In this document: positions 1 to 8,867 of the stretch, in pieces
How positions within the stretch are numbered: the stretch's first letter is position 1
Layout: each line of letters opens with the position of its first letter
NCBI GenBank assembly: GCA_964578625.1
Contig: CAZODQ010000006.1
Coordinates: 1 to 64,000 of the forward strand
DNA length: 64,000 nucleotides
Source: CAZBSE01 sp964578625
GTDB lineage: Bacteria; Actinomycetota; Humimicrobiia; Humimicrobiales; Humimicrobiaceae
Reading direction: 5' to 3'
Notes under the pieces: model-generated
Told to the model about the DNA's origin: nothing
Database searches by the model: none
Seen by the model: only the letters and a program-made list of their open reading frames with translations
Translations under genes and position numbers: made by a program

Positions 1-53
1 TGTTAGGCACACCGTTAGCGTTAATCCTGAGCCAGGATCAAACTCTCAATAAA
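1..53 (-). rRNA. rrs: 16S ribosomal RNA, 5' end only
   Basis: The reverse complement carries the universal 16S 5' signature AGAGTTTGATCCTGGCTCAG followed by GATTAACGCTAACGG and GTGCCTAACA. Only about the first 50 nt are present; the gene runs off the left edge. The mature 5' end is placed near 50-53 by comparison with the E. coli 16S start, so it is approximate. It is read in the same direction as recA and its own promoter lies at 215-242. Confidence 0.95.
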
Positions 54-99
54 AACTTAAACGTTAACAATTCTTTGTAAAAGAAACTTACACTATTTA

Positions 100-113
100 G
101 TTCTCAAAGAACA
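100..113 (-). promoter_or_regulatory. rRNA leader boxA-like antitermination element
   Basis: On the minus strand the leader reads TGTTCTTTGAGAAC about 50 nt ahead of 16S. TGTTCTTTGA resembles the rRNA boxA element (E. coli TGCTCTTTAACA), where NusB/S10 load the antitermination complex, and the CTTTGA-AACT context is common in leaders of Gram-positive rRNA operons. The assignment is by motif and position only. Confidence 0.5.
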
Positions 114-214
114 CAAAATAACCTGCAGAAAAATATCACACTAATTTCTAATTGTCAATAAAAAGAAGCTTTGTTTTGAATGAAACTGCAAGTATAGCTT
201 ATATAGCGTAGTAG

Positions 215-242
215 ATTATAACATTAAGACAGTATAAGTCAA
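215..242 (-). promoter_or_regulatory. rRNA operon promoter
   Basis: On the minus strand TTGACT (237-242) is followed after 16 bp by a perfect TATAAT (215-220). Transcription would start near 207, giving a ~155-nt leader before 16S. A weaker second candidate inside the leader is TTGACA (153-158), 17 bp, TATTTT (130-135). The 240-bp space between recA and 16S therefore holds an independent rRNA promoter region. Confidence 0.75.
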
Positions 243-287
243 TAGCATCAATACCTGGAGTCTACCTTTATCTGCTCTTTTAAAAAC

Positions 288-1328
288 TTATTTTTCTTTC
301 CTTGTATCACCCTTCTTATCTTCTTTTTTATCCTCTTTGAGTACACCAAGACCGAGCATGCTTTTGACTTTTTCTTCAACTTCTTCCATTGCTTTTTCAT
401 TCTGCATCAGGAACATCTTTGCATTTTCCCTTCCCTGACCGATCCGTTCATCCTTGTACGAATACCATGAACCGCTCTTTTCTATTACTCCCGTCTCAAC
501 ACCTACATCCAATATACTTCCTTCCCTAGATATGCCCCTTCCATACATTATGTCAAACTCAGCGCTTTTAAAAGGAGGAGCGACTTTGTTCTTTACCACT
601 CTTGCCCTGACCCTATTTCCAATATTTTCTGTTCCGCTTTTAATACTGTCAATTCTTCTTATATCAATCCTTACTGATGAATAAAACTTCAAAGCTCTGC
701 CCCCTGGTGTTACTTCTGGGTTTCCGAACATAACACCTATCTTTTCCCTGAGCTGATTAATAAAAACCACTGAAGTCTTAGTCCTGTTCACTACCCCTGT
801 TATTTTTCTCAAGGCCTGTGACATCAATCTTGCCTGAAGTCCTACATGACTGTCTCCCATTTCTCCTTCAAGTTCAGCTTTCGGTACAAGAGCCGCCACA
901 GAGTCTATTACTATTACATCCAGCGCTCCGCTTTTGAGTAGAATTTCACATATTTCCAGTGCCTGCTCACCGTTATCCGGCTGCGACAGCAGAAGTTCTT
1001 CAACATTGACACCTAAATTCCTTGAATAATTCGGATCCAATGCATGTTCGGCATCTATAAATGCCGCCACACCTCCGTTTTTTTGTGCATTAGCTATTAT
1101 ATGCAGGGCAAGTGTTGTCTTCCCTGAAGCTTCCGGCCCAAAAATCTCGGTAACCCTCCCTCGGGGAATGCCTCCTATACCCAGCGCTATATCAAGCTCC
1201 AGCGAACTTGTAGATATAAAACCTATGTCCATTATTGAACCTTTTTCCCCCAATCTCATTATTGCTCCGCCGCCGTACTGCCTTTCAATCTGAGACACAG
1301 TATCTTCAATGATTTTTTCCCTATCCAT
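288..1328 (-). CDS. recA: RecA recombinase
   Basis: RecA forms filaments on single-stranded DNA, catalyses strand exchange and stimulates LexA self-cleavage. The 346-residue protein has Walker A GPEASGKTT near residue 64, Walker B VIVIDSVAAL near 140, the L2/NQLREKIG region and a Lys/Glu-rich acidic-basic tail ending in KEDKKGDTRKEK. I start it at the ATG at 1328 because GGAGG sits 7 nt upstream; the longer frame back to 1349 would place this ribosome site inside the gene. recX, the usual downstream partner, is absent: the next gene is 16S rRNA. No convincing LexA box was seen upstream. Confidence 0.97.
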   Translation of the reverse strand: MDREKIIEDTVSQIERQYGGGAIMRLGEKGSIMDIGFISTSSLELDIALGIGGIPRGRVTEIFGPEASGKTTLALHIIANAQKNGGVAAFIDAEHALDPNYSRNLGVNVEELLLSQPDNGEQALEICEILLKSGALDVIVIDSVAALVPKAELEGEMGDSHVGLQARLMSQALRKITGVVNRTKTSVVFINQLREKIGVMFGNPEVTPGGRALKFYSSVRIDIRRIDSIKSGTENIGNRVRARVVKNKVAPPFKSAEFDIMYGRGISREGSILDVGVETGVIEKSGSWYSYKDERIGQGRENAKMFLMQNEKAMEEVEEKVKSMLGLGVLKEDKKEDKKGDTRKEK

Positions 1329-1367
1329 ATTAAATCCTCCAATAAACAATTCTCATATAAAAATTAT

Positions 1368-1396
1368 TTAATAAAATAATAATATCTTTTGTGCAA
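1368..1396 (-). promoter_or_regulatory. candidate recA promoter
   Basis: The gap between thpR and recA contains TTGCAC (1391-1396), a 17-bp spacer and TATTAA (1368-1373) on the minus strand, about 30 nt ahead of the recA ribosome site. The region is extremely AT-rich, so chance matches are likely. Confidence 0.35.
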
Positions 1397-1470
1397 TTGA
1401 CCATAAGCAAATTTTAACATTTTAAAAATATTTTGAAATAGTAAATTTGCAATTTATAAAATAAACTTTA

Positions 1471-2049
1471 TTATTTCAAGCTAAACTTACCTATAATGCT
1501 GTATTCTGCTCCATGCGATTTTAAATGACTCTCAAACAGTGTAATATCAAGACAATCCATCCACCCTGAAGGACCTGCCGGATTACTGCCGGTAAGTTTT
1601 TCTATATTCTTTTTATCCCTTATTCTTGCAATTGTTATATGAGGAACAAATTTTCTACTCTCTTTTCTTATTTTAATCTTACTGAGATTATTGTCCAATA
1701 GATTATAGATTTCAGAAATCTGCATATCCCCATCACCTATTTCTAAAAAAACCACTCTTGCACTTCTCAAGGCCGGAAATGCATTTACACTGCCTGTAAT
1801 CCTGTACCTGAACTTTTTAAAAGAATCTGCCGTCATCCTTATCGTATTTTCTATCTTCCCTATTTTATTTATATTTATATTGCCCAGGAATCTTAAAGTA
1901 ACATGAATGTTGGAGGCCGGCACTATTCTTATACTCCTATCCTCTCCGAATAAATCTGCTGTAAAACTGTATATATCGTCTTTTACATTCTCCGGAATAT
2001 CTATGGCTATAAATAATCTTTTATCAAAATTGTGTCTTTCTTCCTTCAT
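1471..2049 (-). CDS. thpR: RNA 2',3'-cyclic phosphodiesterase (2H family)
   Basis: This 192-residue protein belongs to the 2H phosphoesterases (ThpR/LigT), which open 2',3'-cyclic phosphates on RNA ends. The two catalytic HxT motifs are visible: HVTLRF near residue 48 and HITIAR near residue 135. The opening RLFIAIDIP is typical of the family. Its start overlaps the 3' end of cinA by 26 nt, so translation is probably coupled. ThpR between cinA and recA is a common arrangement in actinobacteria and clostridia. Confidence 0.9.
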   Translation of the reverse strand: MKEERHNFDKRLFIAIDIPENVKDDIYSFTADLFGEDRSIRIVPASNIHVTLRFLGNININKIGKIENTIRMTADSFKKFRYRITGSVNAFPALRSARVVFLEIGDGDMQISEIYNLLDNNLSKIKIRKESRKFVPHITIARIRDKKNIEKLTGSNPAGPSGWMDCLDITLFESHLKSHGAEYSIIGKFSLK

Positions 2050-3343
2050 TAAACTTATTTTTCCCGTCTTCCCTCTTATTTATTGCCGTCCTCAGTTCAT
2101 TCAGTACAAATTGCGTGGTTCTAAACTTTATCTCCTGTCTGCTTCCCATGAATCTCTTTTTAAATACTTTCTCATAATTATCAGGTCCCAGTACACAGCA
2201 GTATACAAGGCCTAATTTCCTGCGTTCCGCCTCCGGCCCCGCAAAACCTGTCACACTTATCGCATAATCCGATTCAAATATTTCTCTTGCCTTCTTTGCC
2301 ATATTCAGGCATACTGCTCTGCTCACTGCTCCGTACTTCTTTAAATTACCTTCATCTATATCAAGCAGTTTAACTTTTGAATAATTCGAATATGACACTA
2401 TGCCTCCCAAAAAAAACCTGGAACTGCCCGGAGTATCAGTAATAATACTGCTTATAAGGCCGCCTGTTATTGATTCAGCCGTACAGACAGTCAGACCATC
2501 GCCTATTTTCGCTATAGCTTCCTTTAAATTGTCCGAGATCAATGTATTATTCTTTCCATAAAAATAATTTCCTAATTTACTGCAGATCTCATCTTCAATT
2601 ATTTTTAGGTTTTTATCAGCTTTATCGCTATCCTCTGATTTCGCCACTATTATTATTTTTATCAAACCCGGTTCAGCAGTAATCCCCACTTTGACACCAA
2701 TTTTCGCTGCCATGCCAACAACATCCTTGATTTTTTCCTCTATCTCCGTTTCACTGAGATCAGTAGTCAAAAGAGTTGATTTTTTTAATTTTAACTTACT
2801 GGTCTTTATATTTGTCCTTTTTATGATATCTTCAAGCAAAGGAATAATATCGCAGTCAAACATACTCCTGGCCTCTTTTGGAACCCCCGGAACGCAAAAT
2901 ATGATCTTACCACTGCCCAGCTGTATTCCGAATCCGGAAGCACTCCCTACTCTTGGTCTGATTGGAAAGGAATTTTCCGGAATATAAGATTGTCTAAGCA
3001 GCCTTTCATTTATTTTTTTGTTTTTTATCCTTTTAATAAATTTAAGACTACTGCTGTCAAGACTCTTATCTCTTACCAGTTTAAGATTCAGAACAGAAGC
3101 CACGACATTTCTTGTAATATCATCATCGGTTGGACCGAGCCCACCGCTTATTATTATGAGATCACTGTATTTCAAACTCTGTTTTAATATTTTTGATATA
3201 TCGCCAGCTTTATCACTAACTGTAAACATATACCTGCATTCTATTCCTAAGTCAGTTATTCTTTCTGCAATATATTTGGAATTTCTATTCAATATCAAAC
3301 CAAGATTTAATTCAGTTCCTATACTTATTATTGAACAATTCAT
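2024..3343 (-). CDS. cinA: CinA-family protein: MoaB-like domain fused to nicotinamide-nucleotide amidase
   Basis: The 439-residue protein has an N-terminal MoaB/MogA-like COG1058 domain (IISIGTEL at the start, GGLGPTDDDIT near 67) and a C-terminal PncC amidase domain (TAESITGGLIS near 290, SVTGFAGPE near 362). CinA salvages pyridine nucleotides by deamidating NMN, and the N-terminal domain has ADP-ribose pyrophosphatase activity in some members. Full length for the fused form. It lies between ftsK and thpR/recA, where it is often found. Confidence 0.93.
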   Translation of the reverse strand: MNCSIISIGTELNLGLILNRNSKYIAERITDLGIECRYMFTVSDKAGDISKILKQSLKYSDLIIISGGLGPTDDDITRNVVASVLNLKLVRDKSLDSSSLKFIKRIKNKKINERLLRQSYIPENSFPIRPRVGSASGFGIQLGSGKIIFCVPGVPKEARSMFDCDIIPLLEDIIKRTNIKTSKLKLKKSTLLTTDLSETEIEEKIKDVVGMAAKIGVKVGITAEPGLIKIIIVAKSEDSDKADKNLKIIEDEICSKLGNYFYGKNNTLISDNLKEAIAKIGDGLTVCTAESITGGLISSIITDTPGSSRFFLGGIVSYSNYSKVKLLDIDEGNLKKYGAVSRAVCLNMAKKAREIFESDYAISVTGFAGPEAERRKLGLVYCCVLGPDNYEKVFKKRFMGSRQEIKFRTTQFVLNELRTAINKREDGKNKFNEGRKTQF

Positions 3344-3360
3344 ATCGGGGAAAATATTTT

Positions 3361-5637
3361 TTAATCTCTGTTCTCTTCTATAAGCTTCATCAGATCAGCT
3401 TTGGATATCAGCACCTCTCTCGGTTTACTGCCGTCATAACTGCTAACCAGATTTCTGCTTTCCATTTGATCGATGATTCTTGCTGCCCTTGAGTAACCTA
3501 TCCTCAACCTTCTCTGAAGCAGTGAAGCTGATGCATGTCCGAAATCCACAACTACTCTTAAGGCTTCATAAAATAATTCATCTTCATCGAGTAAATCCTT
3601 ATCTTTATCGCTTATTCTTTTTGAAATCTCGAAACTATACTCGGGCTGACCTATATTTCTTATATATCCGGTAATCATTTCTGTTTCTTTTGAGGTCACA
3701 AAAGCCCCCTGGACCCTTTCAGGTCTGTTTAAATAGTAAGGCAAGTAAAGCATATCGCCTCTTCCAACAAGTTTTTCGGCTCCTCCGCAGTCCAGAATGA
3801 CCCTGGAATCAACATTAGACGAAACCATAAATGCTATCCTTGAGGGAATATTTGCTTTTATCAATCCTGTTATTATATTAACTGACGGCCTCTGGGTAGA
3901 TACTATAAGATGGATGCCGACTGCCCTTCCCATCTGAGCTATCCTGCAGATACTGTCCTCCACCTCCGAGGCTGCTACCATCATCAGGTCAGCCAGTTCA
4001 TCTATGAAAACCAGTATATACGGCAGCGGTTTAAATTCTTCGTCCTTATTATAATTTCTTCTTGCCTCGATATTATATCTTTCCAGAGACTTAAAATTTT
4101 TATTAACCAATATCTTAAATCTCTTCTCCATCTCTTCCACTATCCATGCAAGTGCAGAGGCGGCCTTTTTTGGATTTATAATGACCGGTGACAGCAGATG
4201 CGGTATCCCGTTATAGATACTGAGTTCCACCATCTTGGGATCTATCATAATAAACCTGGCCTCACTTGGTCTTACCTTCATAAGAAGAGAACTTATAATG
4301 CTGTTAAGGCATGAGCTTTTCCCCGAATTAGTAGCTCCGGCGATAAGGATATGAGGCATCCTTGCTATATCCATGTAAATGGTTTTCCCTGAAAGATTCT
4401 TACCCAGAGGGACATTCAGTAAATCACCGGTCAGCTTTTTATCCTCATCCGAATAAATATCCCCGAGAGTAACAATCCTCCTTATAATGTTTGGTACCTC
4501 AATACCTATAGCGGACTTCCCGGGTATAGGAGTAAGAATCCTCAGATCAGGCGAACCCAGTGCAACGCAAAAGTCATCTTCCAGGCTCAGCAGTCTCTGA
4601 ACCTTTACTCCCGGTGAAAGTTTTAATTCATAAAGAGTGACAGTAGGTCCACTTACTACTCTTTCCACCCTGGCGTCCAGATTAAAATCACTAAACAGCC
4701 TGTTCAGCGTATATATCCTTTCCTTTACACTATTTTTATGCAGTTTTGAAGGCAGATTTCTGGATTTTTTCAACAAGTTAATAGGGGGCAATCTATAATC
4801 CTCATCAATGTCGCTTCCTTTTACTAGCGGCATTTTTAACTGATCATGGTCAGTCCCCAATGCGTCTATTCTTTCCACATCTTTATCCTTTGTTTCAATC
4901 TGTTCAAGTATTCTATCAATATCATCCATCACCTCAGCTTCTTTTGTATCAATTTTTTGATGCTTGCCGTAAATCTTCTGCCCTATTACTTCTTTCCTGT
5001 CCAGTGCTCTGAATTCATCAAGTGTACTCTTTTCTTCAGTTAAATCACTCCCGGGTCTTACCCTTATCCTCTTAATCAAATATATTAACTTTCTGGCAAT
5101 ATCAATCAATGATATCTTGGTAATTATTAAAATCGATATGACAACCAATACACTTAATATTGTTACTGCTCCTACACCGCTTAGAAGCTTGGACAGACCA
5201 TAATAAATTCCGGCTCCTGTAATTCCTCCCCTTGCCTTTACAAGGACCTCATCAAAGATATTTGGATAGTTAAAATCATTGCTTATAATTCCAAGTATTG
5301 AGAAAAACAGCAGGAAAAACCCCCACCCGAAACTTGAGGGCAGAAGTTTTATTCTCCTCAAAAAGAAGCTGAAACCCCATATTAAAAGTATAAAGGGAAT
5401 TAAAAACCTGCCGATACCAAAAGAAGTAGCTAAAAAATTATTAATTGATATGTTTATAAAACCAGCATCTGAAAATCTGTATACACTGATAAACAGCAGT
5501 ACCGAGATCATTATTAATAAAATACCATAAATCTCTACCCTTCTTTTGACATATCTCTTTCTATTCCTGTAATACTCCTCACTTACGTTGTTTTTCCTTT
5601 TGATTGTTTTTTTACGTCTGTAATTTCTTCTTGCCAT
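3361..5637 (-). CDS. ftsK: FtsK/SpoIIIE DNA translocase
   Basis: FtsK pumps chromosome DNA through the division septum. The 758-residue protein has a very basic N-terminus (MARRNYRRKKTIKRKN), four to five predicted membrane segments within residues 35-180, a charged linker, and a RecA-like motor domain with Walker A GATNSGKSS near 430 and Walker B YILVFIDELADLM near 530. The C-terminus has the winged-helix gamma domain with GYSRAARIIDQME. Short for FtsK because the linker is small, but all functional parts are present. Confidence 0.95.
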   Translation of the reverse strand: MARRNYRRKKTIKRKNNVSEEYYRNRKRYVKRRVEIYGILLIMISVLLFISVYRFSDAGFINISINNFLATSFGIGRFLIPFILLIWGFSFFLRRIKLLPSSFGWGFFLLFFSILGIISNDFNYPNIFDEVLVKARGGITGAGIYYGLSKLLSGVGAVTILSVLVVISILIITKISLIDIARKLIYLIKRIRVRPGSDLTEEKSTLDEFRALDRKEVIGQKIYGKHQKIDTKEAEVMDDIDRILEQIETKDKDVERIDALGTDHDQLKMPLVKGSDIDEDYRLPPINLLKKSRNLPSKLHKNSVKERIYTLNRLFSDFNLDARVERVVSGPTVTLYELKLSPGVKVQRLLSLEDDFCVALGSPDLRILTPIPGKSAIGIEVPNIIRRIVTLGDIYSDEDKKLTGDLLNVPLGKNLSGKTIYMDIARMPHILIAGATNSGKSSCLNSIISSLLMKVRPSEARFIMIDPKMVELSIYNGIPHLLSPVIINPKKAASALAWIVEEMEKRFKILVNKNFKSLERYNIEARRNYNKDEEFKPLPYILVFIDELADLMMVAASEVEDSICRIAQMGRAVGIHLIVSTQRPSVNIITGLIKANIPSRIAFMVSSNVDSRVILDCGGAEKLVGRGDMLYLPYYLNRPERVQGAFVTSKETEMITGYIRNIGQPEYSFEISKRISDKDKDLLDEDELFYEALRVVVDFGHASASLLQRRLRIGYSRAARIIDQMESRNLVSSYDGSKPREVLISKADLMKLIEENRD

Positions 5638-5700
5638 TTTTAATCCCTAACCGTTTTCAATATCTGTTAGAATCATTATTTTTTATAAAATCCTATTCTT

Positions 5701-6588
5701 TTACTGGTCTATTATTTTATGTCTTTTCAAAATTTCCTTAAATGATGCTATTTTACCATTTTCCATAGGGCACAGCGGAAGCCTGCAGGGCCCTACATCC
5801 AAGCCCATTAAATTTAATGCTTCTTTTATGGGTATTGGGTTTGTTTCTATAAAAATACCGTAGAATATGTCCAAAAGATCACAATGTATTTTTGCCGCAT
5901 CCTTAAAATTTCCTTTTTTGAAACTACTTATCATCTCTTTTATTTCCTTCCCTACGATATGAGAAGCGACACTTATAACCCCGTATCCTCCCATTGATAA
6001 TATTGGAAGCGTATCACCATCATTACCGCTGTATAAAATGAAGTCTTCATCCGTATCCCTGATTACTTCTGCAATCTGTCTCATATTACTGCTGGCTTCC
6101 TTAACTCCGCAGATATTATCGATTTTTGACAATTCCACACAAGTTTTGGACTCTAAATTAGAAGATGTTCTTGATGGTACGTTATATAATATTACAGGAA
6201 TCTCAACTTTACCTGCAATTGTCTCAAAATGCTTAAAAATACCCCGCTGTGAGGGTCTGTTATAATATGGTACAGTAAGCAGAATACAGTCTACTCCTAT
6301 CTTTTCTGCTTCTTTTGATAACTCTAAAGAATGCCCTGTATCATTCGAGCCAGTACCTGCAATTATTTTGATCTTACTCCCGAAATTATCCTTGGCAAAT
6401 TTGAATAGTTTTATCTTCTCGATATCATTAAGAGTCGAACACTCTCCCGTTGAACCAGAAAGTAAAATTCCATCGCCTCCCTGATCAATTATATGGTTAA
6501 TTAAATTACTGCAGGAATCAAAATTTATATTATATTCCTTATCAAATGGTGTTACCACTGCAGTTATTATTTCGCCCAAATTTATCAT
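5701..6588 (-). CDS. dapA: 4-hydroxy-tetrahydrodipicolinate synthase
   Basis: DapA condenses pyruvate with aspartate semialdehyde in lysine and diaminopimelate synthesis. The 295-residue protein shows the family motifs GSTGECSTL near 46 and YYNRPSQRGIFKHF near 108, and the Schiff-base lysine in GVKEASSN near 163. It has a good ribosome site (GGGAGGT) ahead of the ATG. It follows dapB after a 179-bp gap in which no clear promoter or riboswitch was recognised. Confidence 0.95.
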   Translation of the reverse strand: MINLGEIITAVVTPFDKEYNINFDSCSNLINHIIDQGGDGILLSGSTGECSTLNDIEKIKLFKFAKDNFGSKIKIIAGTGSNDTGHSLELSKEAEKIGVDCILLTVPYYNRPSQRGIFKHFETIAGKVEIPVILYNVPSRTSSNLESKTCVELSKIDNICGVKEASSNMRQIAEVIRDTDEDFILYSGNDGDTLPILSMGGYGVISVASHIVGKEIKEMISSFKKGNFKDAAKIHCDLLDIFYGIFIETNPIPIKEALNLMGLDVGPCRLPLCPMENGKIASFKEILKRHKIIDQ

Positions 6589-6767
6589 AAATACCTCCCG
6601 GAACGCAAGATTACAAATATAATGATTCTGGCTATTAATTTTCTACTTTACCACTTATAAAATACAACATCTACTGCAGCAAAACAACTGTCAAAAATAT
6701 ACCTGCATTATTTCTAAAGTAAATTTTTTATATGCAACTCATGCGGATCATTTAAAAACGAAACCGG

Positions 6768-7568
6768 TTAAATTTTTATCAGCTTTTCCAGTCCAAAAGT
6801 ATAACTCGAGAGTTTATCTATATTTCTTATGGCAAGAATAATGCCGGGATAAAACGATGATCTATCCAGACTATCATGCCTTATGGAAAGAGTCTGCCCC
6901 TTTGTCCCGAAAATGACATTCTGATGTGCAAGCAGACCAGGCATTCTCACACTGTGGATATAAACGCCTTCTGCAAAGCCGCCCCTGGAACATTTTATAC
7001 TTTCTTTTTCATCCCTTTCCAGCCTGTTCTTTTTATAATTCTTACTCAGGTTTATCTGCTCTGCTGTCAGTATAGAGGTACCAGAAGGAGCATCTTTCTT
7101 TTTATCATGATGAAGCTCAATTATTTCACAGCCGTCAAAATATCTCGCTATCATCTTTGATATTTCAATCATGATCACAGCACCTATTGAAAAATTAGGA
7201 ACTATAAGTGTTTTACTATTCGATTTCAATGCTTTCCTTTTAATATTGTCCAGATCTTCTTTAAGAAGCCCGGTCGTTCCTACTATTATATTTATATCGT
7301 TATCGATAGCCCAATTAATCGTCTTTTTTGCTGCGACTGCATTAGTAAAATCAACAATAATATCAGGCCCTGATTTTTTAATCTCTTCATAAGAACCTGA
7401 AATCTTGTTACCGGTTTTTTTACCGATTAAAAATTCACCTACATCCATACCTACATTTTTAATATCAAATCCGCCAGTCAACTTTATATCTTTCTCCTTC
7501 ATCAACTCTCTGGAAACGGATTTCCCCATTTCTCCGCAGATGCCGGAAACAACTATTTTTTTCATCAT
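6768..7568 (-). CDS. dapB: 4-hydroxy-tetrahydrodipicolinate reductase
   Basis: DapB is the next step after DapA, an NAD(P)H-dependent reductase of the lysine/DAP pathway. The 266-residue protein has the nucleotide-binding motif GICGEMGKS at residues 9-17, the catalytic ELHHDKKKDAPSGT region near 155, and VDFTNA near 75. It overlaps the upstream M16 peptidase gene by 4 nt, so the two are translationally coupled. Confidence 0.95.
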   Translation of the reverse strand: MMKKIVVSGICGEMGKSVSRELMKEKDIKLTGGFDIKNVGMDVGEFLIGKKTGNKISGSYEEIKKSGPDIIVDFTNAVAAKKTINWAIDNDINIIVGTTGLLKEDLDNIKRKALKSNSKTLIVPNFSIGAVIMIEISKMIARYFDGCEIIELHHDKKKDAPSGTSILTAEQINLSKNYKKNRLERDEKESIKCSRGGFAEGVYIHSVRMPGLLAHQNVIFGTKGQTLSIRHDSLDRSSFYPGIILAIRNIDKLSSYTFGLEKLIKI

Positions 7569-8839
7569 AACCTGCCTTTATCTATTTTTCTCAATATTAC
7601 CGTACTCATACTGTCCGGTTTAAAATATTTATCCACAATGTTATTCAGATCATTTCTTCTCACCTTATCTATTTTCTTTAATATCTTATCAATAGTCAAA
7701 ATTTTTTTATCAAACAATAAGCCCTTTCCCATCCTAAACATCCTTGAACTTATATTTTCCACGCTGAGTACAATATTACCTTTTAAATTTTCCCTGGCCC
7801 TTTTCAGCTCAACTTCTTTTATCCCATTCCTGCATATATCTGTGATTTCATCTTTAATAAGCTTTAAAATTATACCGGTATTTTTAGGTGAAGAAGCAGA
7901 ATATATAAATACCACCCCTGTATCCAGGTATTGAGTATTACCACTGTAAATTGAATAAGCCAGGCCTTTTTCCTCCCTTATTTTCTGGAACAATCTGCTG
8001 CTCATGCTTCCGCCAAACAAAATCGTAAATAATGATATCGGATATTTATCATCATCATCCCTTCTGCAGCCCAGACCGCCTGAACAAATATGTACTGATT
8101 TTGTCTTACTGCTGTATACTTTCTTTATATTCCTGCTCTCCGGGACTTTTTGACCTGTAAAATCCCTTCGGGTTCTTCTTCTCTCTACTTTGCCGGCGTT
8201 TTTCCTGACCCTGTCTACCAGTTCTTTGTGCTTTACATTACCAGCCGCTGATATTACTGCATTACTTATATCAAACTTTTTATTAAAATAATTAAGTATA
8301 TCTTTCTTTTCAACCTTTCGCAGTGAGTTCCTGGTACCTAAAATCGGCAGGCTCAAAGGATGTTTATTAAGGACCACTTTGTAAAAATAATTCATTATAT
8401 TATCCGATGGATTATCCTCTACCATTTTGATCTCCTCAATTATTACCTTCTTTTCCGTTTTTATATGCTCGGTCAAAAAAGAGGGATTCATCAGAATATC
8501 AAATAATAATTCTATGCATTTATCAAGATGTGTATCTATAAAATCGGCATATATGCAGCAATTTTCTTTGTCCGTGAAAGCATTGAATTCGGCCCCCATC
8601 GTATCAAATTCAAAAGCTATATCCTGATAGCTCCTTTTTTTTGTTCCTTTAAAAAGTAGATGTTCTATAAGGTGGGAAACACCGTTGTTTTTATCATTTT
8701 CATTCCTTGATCCTGCAGGCAGCCAGAAACCCAATGATATTGATCTAAAGTGGGGGATATATTCACTGATGATTCTTATTCCGTTGCCTAATTCAGTTAC
8801 TTCACAACTGTCAAATTTTAAACTGCTTGCTGAAACAAT
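7565..8839 (-). CDS. M16-family zinc peptidase, probable non-canonical start
   Basis: The protein carries the inverted zinc motif HLIEH in GVSHLIEHLLFKGT, followed by the downstream glutamate region of M16A peptidases, and an inactive-lobe half near the C-terminus. Members of this group next to pnp are common in Gram-positive bacteria; their substrate is generally unknown. The first ATG/GTG/TTG in frame (TTG at 8734) lies inside the conserved sequence SISLGFWLPAGSRNE, so it is too late. The frame stays open upstream through TELGNGIRIISEYIP, the usual M16 N-terminus, up to a TAG inside pnp, without any ATG, GTG or TTG. I place the start at ATT 8839 (424 residues), which has GAGGT 10 nt upstream; ATT 8860 is an alternative. 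Confidence 0.8.
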   Translation of the reverse strand: MVSASSLKFDSCEVTELGNGIRIISEYIPHFRSISLGFWLPAGSRNENDKNNGVSHLIEHLLFKGTKKRSYQDIAFEFDTMGAEFNAFTDKENCCIYADFIDTHLDKCIELLFDILMNPSFLTEHIKTEKKVIIEEIKMVEDNPSDNIMNYFYKVVLNKHPLSLPILGTRNSLRKVEKKDILNYFNKKFDISNAVISAAGNVKHKELVDRVRKNAGKVERRRTRRDFTGQKVPESRNIKKVYSSKTKSVHICSGGLGCRRDDDDKYPISLFTILFGGSMSSRLFQKIREEKGLAYSIYSGNTQYLDTGVVFIYSASSPKNTGIILKLIKDEITDICRNGIKEVELKRARENLKGNIVLSVENISSRMFRMGKGLLFDKKILTIDKILKKIDKVRRNDLNNIVDKYFKPDSMSTVILRKIDKGRL

Positions 8840-8867
8840 TTTCCCGTCTACCTCGCTAATAAAAGAT

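Noticed and set aside
454..684. Plus-strand open frame opposite recA
   Set aside because: It mirrors recA in another frame, with no ribosome site. Many similar plus-strand frames lie opposite the core genes; all were rejected for the same reason.
1329..1470. LexA box in front of recA
   Set aside because: No GAAC-N4-GTTC-type palindrome or E. coli-type box could be seen.
6589..6767. Lysine riboswitch between dapB and dapA
   Set aside because: The gap is too short and shows none of the conserved lysine-aptamer pieces.
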